In this document: piece by piece, positions 1 through 5,846 of the stretch
Layout: the number at the start of each line of letters is the position of its first letter
Position numbering within the stretch: position 1 is the first letter of the stretch
Source of the DNA: QWPN01 sp044238145
GTDB taxonomy: Bacteria; Planctomycetota; Planctomycetia; Pirellulales; UBA1268
Direction: 5' to 3'
DNA: 5,846 nt
Assembly: GCA_044238145.1 (NCBI GenBank)
Contig: JBIIDT010000134.1
Span: 1-5,846 of the forward strand
Program-made: the position numbers and the translations under genes
Notes under the pieces: model-generated
What the model was told of the DNA's origin: nothing
Seen by the model: the letters and a program-made list of their open reading frames with translations, nothing else
Database searches by the model: none

Positions 1-1830
1 GTCCGCACGAGCCCCGGCGGCAAGGCCGCCTGGGTCGATCGCCCGGCGGACGGCGGCGCTCACGAGGGAGCCGCCTGTCTCGACCTCGTCGCCGCCGAGC
101 CGGCGCAGGTCGTGGCCACCGCCGGCGGCGGCCAGTTCACGATTCCGGAGAAGGGTGAATTGTTCCTGCACGTCTGGCTCGACCCGGCCGATCCGCCGGG
201 CGGAATCATGCTGCAGGTGCGATCCGTCGCCTGGGATCACGGCGTCTACTGGGGCGACCTCACGGACGTGCCGTTCACCGACGCGCGGAAGACGGATCGC
301 GGCGAACTGGTTCACGCCGGAAACCTGCCGGCCGCCGGCTCGTGGGCCCGCCTCGCCATCGATCCCAAGCGGCTCGAACTCAAGGCCGGCGCGCGGGTCA
401 CGGCCGTCGCGCTCGTCCAGGGACGCGGGCACGCCCGCTGGGACGCCGTGGGCATCGCGGCCGCCGACGCGGCGGCGAAAGACACCCGTCGGTCGCTCCG
501 CGCCTGGTGGACGGAGAAGTCGTCGCTGCAGGACGACCGCCTGCTCGACCTGCCCGCCGAGATCCGCCCACTCGCCCAGCAGGGGCCCGACAAGACGACC
601 GACCCGGCCGACATCGCCGCGGTCCGCCGGTACTGGCTGACGCAGGTGTGGAGCGAGCAGCCGCCCGCCCTCGCCGCCGCGTCCCTGGCCGCCGACGCGG
701 TGCACAAGATCCGCGACGGCGTCGACATCTCCACGCCGCAGACGCTCGTCTTCAACGACCGGCCGCAGATGCGCGACAGCTTCGTGATGCTGCGGGGCGC
801 CTACGACAAGCCGGGCGAGAAGGTGGCCCGCGGCACGCCCGCCTTCCTGCCGCCGCTCGGGGTGCCCGAGGGCCGCACCCCCACGCGTCTCGACCTCGCC
901 AACTGGCTCGTCGCGCCGCAGCACCCGCTCACCGCCCGGGTCGCGGCCAACCGGCTGTGGCAGCAGTTCTTCGGCACGGGCCTCGTGAAGACCCACGAGG
1001 ACTTCGGCCTGCAGGGGGAGCCGCCGAGCCATCCCGAGCTGCTCGATTGGCTCGCGGCCGAGTACCGCGATGGTGGCTGGGACACGCGGCGGATCATCCG
1101 GCTGATCGTGACGAGCGCCGCCTTCCGCCGGTCGGCCGCCGTGCAGCCGCCGCACCTGGCCGCCGATCCCGAGAACCGCCTCCTCGCCCGGGGCCCCCGG
1201 ATCCGGCTCGACGCCGAGCAGATCCGCGACCAGGCGCTGTTCGTCTCGGGACTGCTCGTGCCGGCGATGGGGGGCCGCGGCGTGAAGCCCTACCAGCCCG
1301 ACAACATCTGGGAGCCGGTCGGCTTCGTCGGCTCGAACACGCGGTTCTACTACCGCGACTCGGGCCCGGCGCTCTACCGCCGCAGCCTCTACACGTTCCT
1401 CAAGCGGACGGCTCCGCCCCCCTTCATGTCGAACTTCGACGCCCCGAACCGCGAGCAGTTCTGCGCCCGCCGCGAGCGGAGCAACACGCCGCTGCAGGCG
1501 CTGCAGCTGATGAACGACGTGCAGCACGTCGAGGCGGCGCGGGGGCTGGCGGCCCGGGCCCTGGCCACGGGCGGCGGCGACGCGGCCCGGATCGGCTGGC
1601 TGTTCCGCACGGTGCTCGCCCGCGACCCGGGCGACGCGGAGGCGGCGATCGTGGCCGAGACGCTCGCCGGCCATCGGGCCCGCTATGCCGCCGACGAGAC
1701 CGCGGCGGCGCAGGCGATCGCCCACGGCGATTCCCCGCCACCCGCCGACGTGCCGCCGCGGGAACTCGCCCCGTGGACGCTCGTGGCCTCGATGATCCTC
1801 AACCTCGACGAGACCCTGACGAGGAACTGA
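1..1830 (+). CDS. DUF1553 (PSD1) domain protein, 5'-partial
   Basis: The frame is open from base 1, so the N-terminus lies outside the window; 609 residues are visible. A GTG at 112 could be read as a start, but the coding pattern runs through it without change. Residues about 40-155 look like a beta-rich lectin or carbohydrate-binding-like module (hydrophobic alternation, WDHGVYWGDL, ending ARWDAVGIA). Residues 261-290 carry the linker FVMLRGAYDKPGEKV followed by PAFLPPL. The PSD1 domain follows: RLDLANWLV (296-304), ANRLWQQFFGTGLV (316-329), GEPPSHPELLDWLA (339-352), RLDAEQIRDQ (402-411), FDAPNREQFCARRERSNTPLQAL (479-501) and the closing ILNLDETLTRN. In planctomycetes such proteins usually begin with a cytochrome-like PSCyt1 and a DUF1549 (PSCyt2) domain; those would lie upstream and cannot be confirmed. 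Probably extracytoplasmic. The molecular function of the family is unknown. It is directly followed by its usual DUF1501 partner. Confidence 0.93.
   Translation, partial: VRTSPGGKAAWVDRPADGGAHEGAACLDLVAAEPAQVVATAGGGQFTIPEKGELFLHVWLDPADPPGGIMLQVRSVAWDHGVYWGDLTDVPFTDARKTDRGELVHAGNLPAAGSWARLAIDPKRLELKAGARVTAVALVQGRGHARWDAVGIAAADAAAKDTRRSLRAWWTEKSSLQDDRLLDLPAEIRPLAQQGPDKTTDPADIAAVRRYWLTQVWSEQPPALAAASLAADAVHKIRDGVDISTPQTLVFNDRPQMRDSFVMLRGAYDKPGEKVARGTPAFLPPLGVPEGRTPTRLDLANWLVAPQHPLTARVAANRLWQQFFGTGLVKTHEDFGLQGEPPSHPELLDWLAAEYRDGGWDTRRIIRLIVTSAAFRRSAAVQPPHLAADPENRLLARGPRIRLDAEQIRDQALFVSGLLVPAMGGRGVKPYQPDNIWEPVGFVGSNTRFYYRDSGPALYRRSLYTFLKRTAPPPFMSNFDAPNREQFCARRERSNTPLQALQLMNDVQHVEAARGLAARALATGGGDAARIGWLFRTVLARDPGDAEAAIVAETLAGHRARYAADETAAAQAIAHGDSPPPADVPPRELAPWTLVASMILNLDETLTRN
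1821..1826 (+). promoter_or_regulatory. Shine-Dalgarno site of the DUF1501 gene, inside the upstream gene
   Basis: GAGGAA lies six bases before the ATG at 1833 and forms part of the last codons of the DUF1553 gene. The upstream stop (TGA, 1828-1830) sits between this site and the start codon. This supports the ATG at 1833 as the true start and suggests translational coupling of the two genes. Confidence 0.7.
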
Positions 1831-1832
1831 CG

Positions 1833-3305
1833 ATGCCGCTCGACTCCACCCTCCAGACCGCGCTGGCCCGCCGGGCCTTCCTCCAGACTGCGGGCGTCGG
1901 GGCCGGCGCCGCCGCCCTGGCCCTCCTCGAGGCGCCCCGCCGGGCCCTGGCCGCCGGCGGCGCGACCGGCCGGGTCCACCCCGCGCTGCCCGGCCTCCCG
2001 CATCACGCCCCGAAGGCGAAGCGGCTGATCTACATCCATGCCAACGGCGGCCCTTCCCAGATCGACCTCTGGGACCACAAGCCGAAGCTCGTCGACTTCT
2101 TCGACAAGGACATCCCGCCGAGCGTCCGCGGCGACCAGCGGCTCTCCACGATGACCAGCGGCCAGGCCCGGTTCCCCGTGGCGCCGTCGAAGTTCACGTT
2201 CGCGCAACGGGGGAAGTGCGGCCGCTGGGTGTGCACCGACCTGCTGCCGCACACCGCGGGAATCGTGGACGACATCGCGCTCGTCAAGACCGTCCACACC
2301 AACGCCATCAACCACGACCCGGCCTGCACGTTCGTGATGACCGGCGCCGAGGTGCCGGGGAAGGCGAGCATCGGCAGTTGGCTGGCCTACGGCCTTGGCA
2401 GCGAGAGCGACGACCTGCCGGCGTTCGTCGTGTTCACGCCGCGGTTTCCCGTCTCGGGCAACGGCCAGGCGCTGTTCTCGCGAATGTGGCGCAGCGGCTT
2501 CCTGCCGACGAAGTATTCGGGCGTCACGCTCCGCGGCTCCGGCGACCCGGTGCTCTACCTGCAGAACCCCGCCGGCATCGCCCCGGCCGACCGGCGGCGG
2601 ATGCTCGACGGCCTCGGCCGGCTCAACGCCATCGCCTTCGACCGCTACCGCGACCCGGAGATCCAGACGCGGATCGCCCAGTACGAGATGGCCTTCCGCA
2701 TGCAGTCGAGCGTGCCGGAACTCACCGACCTCTCGCGGGAGTCGGCCGAGACCCTGGCCCTGTACGGCGACGACGTTCACATTTCCGGCTCGTTCGCCCA
2801 CAGCGCGATCCTCGCCCGCCGGCTCGTGGAGCGGGGCGTGCGGGTCGTGCAGATCCTGCACCGCGGCTGGGACCAGCACGGCTCGCTGCCCCTGCAGCTG
2901 ACCAACCAATGCCTCGACACCGACCGGGCCACGGCGGCCCTCGTCACCGACCTCAAGCGGCAGGGACTGCTCGACGACACGCTCGTCGTCTGGGGGGGCG
3001 AGTTCGGCCGCACCGTCTACTCCCAGGGCAAGCTCACGAAGGACGACTACGGCCGCGACCACCACCCGCGGAACTTCTGCATGTGGATGGCCGGCGGCGG
3101 TGTGAAGGCGGGCATCTCGCACGGCGAGACCGACGACTTCAGCTACAACGTCGTCGAGAACCCCGTCCACGTGAACGACTTCAACGCCACGATCCTCCAC
3201 CTCATGGGCATCGACCACGAGCGGTTCACGTTCAAGTTCCAGGGCCTCGACCAGCGGCTCACGGGCGTCGAGCCGCAGCGGGTGGTCACGGAGATCCTGG
3301 CGTAG
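1833..3305 (+). CDS. DUF1501 domain protein with Tat export signal
   Basis: Complete protein of 490 residues, a normal length for DUF1501. The N-terminus has a twin-arginine signal: RRAFLQ at 13-18, a hydrophobic Ala/Gly/Leu stretch (about 19-32), and a likely cleavage after ALA (38-40), so the folded protein is probably exported. Family motifs follow: IHANGGPSQIDLWDHKP (68-84), INHDPA (159-164), MTGAEVPGKASIGSWLAYGLGS (169-190), WDQHG (346-350), WGGEFGRT (387-394), GRDHHP (407-412), and HVNDFNATILHLMGIDH (446-462). DUF1501 resembles the alkaline phosphatase/sulfatase fold, and D347, H349, D409, H410 and H446 are plausible metal ligands; this is inference, and no substrate is known. The start is supported by the GAGGAA ribosome-binding site and by the correctly placed Tat signal. 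The gene follows its DUF1553 partner after two bases, so they are almost certainly co-transcribed. The frame stays open far upstream, but that extension only overlaps the DUF1553 gene. Confidence 0.95.
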   Translation: MPLDSTLQTALARRAFLQTAGVGAGAAALALLEAPRRALAAGGATGRVHPALPGLPHHAPKAKRLIYIHANGGPSQIDLWDHKPKLVDFFDKDIPPSVRGDQRLSTMTSGQARFPVAPSKFTFAQRGKCGRWVCTDLLPHTAGIVDDIALVKTVHTNAINHDPACTFVMTGAEVPGKASIGSWLAYGLGSESDDLPAFVVFTPRFPVSGNGQALFSRMWRSGFLPTKYSGVTLRGSGDPVLYLQNPAGIAPADRRRMLDGLGRLNAIAFDRYRDPEIQTRIAQYEMAFRMQSSVPELTDLSRESAETLALYGDDVHISGSFAHSAILARRLVERGVRVVQILHRGWDQHGSLPLQLTNQCLDTDRATAALVTDLKRQGLLDDTLVVWGGEFGRTVYSQGKLTKDDYGRDHHPRNFCMWMAGGGVKAGISHGETDDFSYNVVENPVHVNDFNATILHLMGIDHERFTFKFQGLDQRLTGVEPQRVVTEILA

Positions 3306-3308
3306 CCG

Positions 3309-3325
3309 ACCCTCGCGTGCAGGGT
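3309..3325. repeat. Small inverted repeat (5-bp stem)
   Basis: ACCCT (3309-3313) pairs with AGGGT (3321-3325) around a seven-base loop. The stem is short and could occur by chance in DNA this rich in G and C. It sits one base from a stronger hairpin, and together they may help end transcription. Confidence 0.35.
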
Positions 3326-3326
3326 G

Positions 3327-3342
3327 GGTGCCGAGCGGCACC
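3327..3342. terminator. Possible bidirectional terminator hairpin
   Basis: GGTGCC (3327-3332) and GGCACC (3337-3342) form a perfect six-base, GC-rich stem with a GAGC loop. It lies 22 bases after the DUF1501 stop and 19 bases from the end of the converging propeller gene. A dyad here could serve both strands. No T-run follows it on either strand, so it is not a canonical intrinsic terminator. The call rests on its position and symmetry. Confidence 0.42.
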
Positions 3343-3360
3343 GGCCCGACGAACGGCGTG

Positions 3361-4677
3361 CTACGGCCGCGGTTCCTCGAAGCAGTAGAAGCAGCCGGTG
3401 AAGCTGAACACGAACAGCCGCCGGTCCGCGGGCCAGGCCCAGCCGCAGACGTAGGAGTTCCAGGCCCGGCGCTCGCCATCCACCAGGCAGTCGGTGCCGG
3501 GCACGGCACACTGCCAGAGTTTCCGCCCGGTCTTGAGATCGAGGCCGACAATCGGCGAGTTCCGCCCCGTGGCGAAGTCGTCACCGCCCACCCGGCCGCA
3601 GGTGGCGACGATCACCACGTCGCGGCAGATCACGGGATTGAGGATCTCGCCGACGTCCGGCTCGCGGTACCGCCACAGCTCCTGCCGCGTCGCCACGTCG
3701 ACCGCCACCAGCGTCGGCCCCGCGCCGCCCGCGACGAGGACGCCGTCGTAGAGGGCCAGGCCCGTCACGTTGCCGCCGTCCGGATGATCCTTCGAGAGCG
3801 AGTGGATGGCGACCGGAGCCGTCCACAGCGACTCGCCGGTTTCGGCGTCGAGGGCCTCGACGCCGTTCGGCAGGCCGACGTACAGCGTGGCCCCGTCGTA
3901 CACGGGATTGGCGATCGTGGCCGGGCCGGCCCGGAACCAGCTGGTCCGGCCCGTCTTCCCGTCGAGGGCGACCAGGCCGCTGCCCTGCCGCGGCCGCCGC
4001 CAGACGGCCGGATCGCCGGGGGCGATCGGGTCGTAGTGGCACGAGCCGAAGAGCCGGCCGCCGCCGATGGTGGGCCGGGCCGTCCACGGCTCGTTGCCGG
4101 GCTTCACCTGCCAGAGGAGCTTGCCGCTGGCGAGATCGACCGCATGGTAGCGGCAGTCGACCGTGGCGTCGGACTTGGCGCCGAAGTACACGACGCCGTC
4201 CGCGATCACCGTGGCCGGCTTCATGAAGCCGTAGCTCTGCGACCAGCCGCAGAGCAGCGGGCTGCAGGGGGTCTCCCACTTCACCGCGCCGGTCTTGAGA
4301 TCGACCGCGTACAACCGGTCCGTGCCGGCGGCATAGAGCGTGTCGCCCGCGATGGCCGGGTGGCCGCCCGGCCCTTTCACCGTCCAGAGCAGTTCGCCCT
4401 TCTCGACGTCGATCGCGTGCAGCACGTCCCGCGCCGTGCCGTACATCACGCCGTCGTGCACGATGCAGTTGGTCCACTCCTCCTTGGCCGCGCCGGCGAC
4501 CGACCGCACCCTCCAGCGGAGCACCGGGTCGCGGCGGATCGGCTCGGCATCGACGAACCGCCGCTGCACGAGGCTCGTGCCCGGCACGGTCGCGGGCTGC
4601 GGCTCGGACGCCCGGCCGGCTCCCGCCCCGACCACGGCGCAGACGGCGACGAGTATTCGGCAGGCGGTCCGTGGCAT
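3361..4677 (-). CDS. Secreted PQQ-like beta-propeller repeat protein
   Basis: Complete protein of 438 residues. The ATG at 4677 is preceded by GAGGTG and opens a Sec-type signal peptide: Arg at 3 and 7, hydrophobic core ILVAVCAVVGAGAG (8-21), probable cleavage near residue 23-24. There is no proper lipobox. The mature part contains about seven PQQ-type repeats, each a 'VDxxTGxxxW'-like strand: AIDVEKGELLW (88-98), AVDLKTGAVKW (124-134), AVDLASGKLLW (179-189), ALDGKTGRTSW (237-247), ALDAETGESLW (275-285), AVDVATRQELW (325-335) and GLDLKTGRKLW (378-388). The last strand (421-434) may close the ring. Members of this repeat class are either true PQQ dehydrogenases or non-enzymatic scaffolds such as BamB. 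The short length and lack of obvious dehydrogenase features favour a binding or scaffold role. Twelve cysteines lie in the mature part, unusually many. It is the second gene of a pair with the upstream oxidoreductase, 20 bp away. Substrate unknown. Confidence 0.9.
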   Translation of the reverse strand: MPRTACRILVAVCAVVGAGAGRASEPQPATVPGTSLVQRRFVDAEPIRRDPVLRWRVRSVAGAAKEEWTNCIVHDGVMYGTARDVLHAIDVEKGELLWTVKGPGGHPAIAGDTLYAAGTDRLYAVDLKTGAVKWETPCSPLLCGWSQSYGFMKPATVIADGVVYFGAKSDATVDCRYHAVDLASGKLLWQVKPGNEPWTARPTIGGGRLFGSCHYDPIAPGDPAVWRRPRQGSGLVALDGKTGRTSWFRAGPATIANPVYDGATLYVGLPNGVEALDAETGESLWTAPVAIHSLSKDHPDGGNVTGLALYDGVLVAGGAGPTLVAVDVATRQELWRYREPDVGEILNPVICRDVVIVATCGRVGGDDFATGRNSPIVGLDLKTGRKLWQCAVPGTDCLVDGERRAWNSYVCGWAWPADRRLFVFSFTGCFYCFEEPRP

Positions 4678-4680
4678 CCG

Positions 4681-4686
4681 CACCTC
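4681..4686 (-). promoter_or_regulatory. Shine-Dalgarno site of the propeller gene
   Basis: On the minus strand GAGGTG ends three bases before the ATG at 4677. The spacing is a little short, but if GAGG is taken as the core it is five bases. It lies in the 20-bp gap after the oxidoreductase stop and supports the chosen start, since an in-frame upstream extension would only run into that gene. Confidence 0.6.
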
Positions 4687-4697
4687 GAAACGGGCCG

Positions 4698-5846
4698 TCA
4701 GGCCTTGTAGCGGTCCCGCGCGACGTCGGGCTTCACGCCCTCGGGGGTCTCGTCGCTGGCGATGTCGAACCACTCCGGCTTGAACTCGATCCGCGGCTGC
4801 GTGTCGGGGTTCGCCAGGGCGATGTTGCTGACCAGCGCGATCACCGCGTCGGCGATCGCCACCTCCGGCTTGCACCGCGGCTGGTTCTCCGGGCTCGGAT
4901 TGCGGACGCACCAGGCCCAGTGCTCCATCTCCTCGGTGTAGCCGCGCGAGGGCGGGGCGGCTTCGCCCTTGGCGCCGGCCGCGTAGCTCCCGCCGCCGCT
5001 CTCGGTGGTGTCGAGGGTGGGCGCCCCGTCCTTGGCCTTGGCCACGGTGACCCGCGTGTCCTTGGCCGCGTCCTTGTAGAGCATCACGTCCTGCTCCCGC
5101 TCCAGGATGAGCGTGCCCTTGGTGCCCATCACCACCTCGCCGTACTCGCCGAACCCGTTGCCGTTGATCGACGAGTAGGTGACGACGATCTTCTTGTTCT
5201 TGTCCTCGTCGTAGCCCGGGGCCGGATACTCGTACATGCAGTACACGTGGTCGTCGATCTCCCGGTCGGCCGGGAACAGGCTGCGGTTGCCGACGGCCGT
5301 GACCGTCAGCGGCTTGACCTTCTTCCCCTCGCCGTGCATGGCCGAGACGAAGATCCCCGCCGCGTCGAGCTGGTGGCTGCCGAGCTCGGCCATCAGCCCG
5401 CCGCCCGTGCGATTCCACAACCGCCAGCGGATCAGCTCCTCCATCGGCGTCCGCGTCGTGCCGTCGCCGAGCGTCATCGGTGTGTAGCCGTACTTCGACG
5501 CCTCGACGACACGGTCGGAGATCTGGGCCTCGATCTGGGCGATCTGCTTCGTGAGCTTGTCGATGTCGCCGGGCTTGGCGGACGCGAGGTCCTTCTTCCA
5601 GCCCGCGAGCCGCTTGGCGAGCGACTCGTCGTCCGGCATGGCCGGCTTCCACGAGTCCTTGCCGGGCAGGTTGCCACGGTGCCACTGGGCGCGGATCGAG
5701 TGCAGGTCGCCGAGGAGGCGGGCCTTGCCGATGGTGTGCACGGCGTTGTCGTAGAGCACGCTGTAGTGCCGCTGGTGGCCCGTGGCGAGGATCTTGCCGG
5801 TCTCCCGGGCGACGCGGCCCATCTCCTTGCACTCGTGGATGCTGTG
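4698..5846 (-). CDS. Gfo/Idh/MocA family oxidoreductase, 5'-partial
   Basis: The frame runs to the right window edge without a stop, giving 382 visible residues; the ATG at 5822 is internal, because family-like sequence (HECKE) continues before it. The GxGxxG nucleotide-binding segment must lie outside the window. Visible are the end of the Rossmann domain, TGKILATGHQRHY (16-28), and the C-terminal substrate domain with RWRLWNRTGGGLMAELGSHQLD (140-161), where the conserved His158 is a candidate catalytic or substrate-contacting residue. GTKGTLILERE (241-251) and RGYTEEMEHWAWCVRN (301-316) also fit the family. Such enzymes oxidise or reduce sugars, inositols and sugar derivatives with NAD(P); substrate cannot be told. 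Residues about 66-116 form a lysine-rich helical insert that is not in textbook members. Whether it has an export signal, as some planctomycete members do, cannot be seen. It precedes the propeller gene by 20 bp, so the two are likely one transcript. Confidence 0.92.
   Translation of the reverse strand, partial: HSIHECKEMGRVARETGKILATGHQRHYSVLYDNAVHTIGKARLLGDLHSIRAQWHRGNLPGKDSWKPAMPDDESLAKRLAGWKKDLASAKPGDIDKLTKQIAQIEAQISDRVVEASKYGYTPMTLGDGTTRTPMEELIRWRLWNRTGGGLMAELGSHQLDAAGIFVSAMHGEGKKVKPLTVTAVGNRSLFPADREIDDHVYCMYEYPAPGYDEDKNKKIVVTYSSINGNGFGEYGEVVMGTKGTLILEREQDVMLYKDAAKDTRVTVAKAKDGAPTLDTTESGGGSYAAGAKGEAAPPSRGYTEEMEHWAWCVRNPSPENQPRCKPEVAIADAVIALVSNIALANPDTQPRIEFKPEWFDIASDETPEGVKPDVARDRYKA

Larger units (their letters stand above)
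3306..3360. other. Convergent intergenic gap
   Basis: These 55 bases separate the stop codons of the two converging gene pairs. The gap holds two short inverted repeats, at 3309-3325 and 3327-3342, and nothing else that I can recognise. It is the only place in the window where transcription from both sides would need to stop. Confidence 0.8.

Noticed and set aside
112..114. GTG at 112 as start of the DUF1553 gene
   Set aside because: The frame is open to base 1 with the same coding character, there is no ribosome-binding site before it, and family members are much longer at the N-terminus.
342..1832. Long open frame upstream of and in frame with the DUF1501 start, giving a possible 987-residue protein
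   Set aside because: It lies wholly within the DUF1553 gene in another frame, is dominated by Arg, Pro, Ala and Gly as expected of an off-frame read in GC-rich DNA, and the Tat signal begins exactly at 1833.
3379..3393. CFYC near the end of the propeller protein as a possible haem c attachment site
   Set aside because: The next residue is Phe, not His, so it is not a CxxCH site.
1683..3584. 633-residue open frame antisense to the DUF1501 gene
   Set aside because: No recognisable motifs, low-complexity composition, and it lies opposite two well-supported genes. Stop codons are rare by composition here.
3328..4710. 460-residue open frame on the + strand opposite the propeller gene
   Set aside because: It is a mirror of the propeller gene with no family motifs and no signal or ribosome-binding site that I can support.
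4678..5832. Apparent in-frame N-terminal extension of the propeller protein to 823 residues
   Set aside because: The extension is an off-frame read of the oxidoreductase gene. A signal peptide and ribosome-binding site mark the start at 4677.

Overview
The window reads as chromosomal DNA of a GC-rich member of the Planctomycetota. G and C dominate the third codon positions throughout. The pairing of a DUF1553 (PSD1) protein with a DUF1501 protein is a hallmark of this phylum. A Pirellulales-like host is my best guess, from recall of similar Gfo/Idh/MocA proteins, and was not tested by search.

Layout: two gene pairs face each other. On the + strand, positions 1-1830 hold the 3' part of a DUF1553-family gene, cut by the window start. 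Two bases later comes a complete DUF1501 gene (1833-3305) with a twin-arginine export signal. A 55-bp gap (3306-3360) with two small inverted repeats separates this pair from the - strand pair. Reading leftward from the right edge, the - strand pair is a Gfo/Idh/MocA-type NAD(P)-dependent oxidoreductase (4698-5846, N-terminus outside the window) and, 20 bp after it, an exported PQQ-repeat beta-propeller protein (3361-4677). Coding density is very high. No promoter is expected in the window, because both transcription units begin outside it.

How the genes may work together: DUF1553 and DUF1501 proteins are co-encoded in large numbers in planctomycetes, often near sulfatases and carbohydrate-active enzymes. 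They are thought to act outside the cytoplasm, but their biochemistry is unresolved. The - strand pair combines a probable sugar or sugar-derivative oxidoreductase with a secreted propeller that could bind a ligand or partner. A role in breakdown of complex carbohydrates is a reasonable inference for the neighbourhood, but no gene here proves a substrate.

I found no RNA gene, mobile element, CRISPR array, phage or defence gene. This is an ordinary planctomycete region with poorly characterised families, not a clear new system. The findings are therefore modest in interest.
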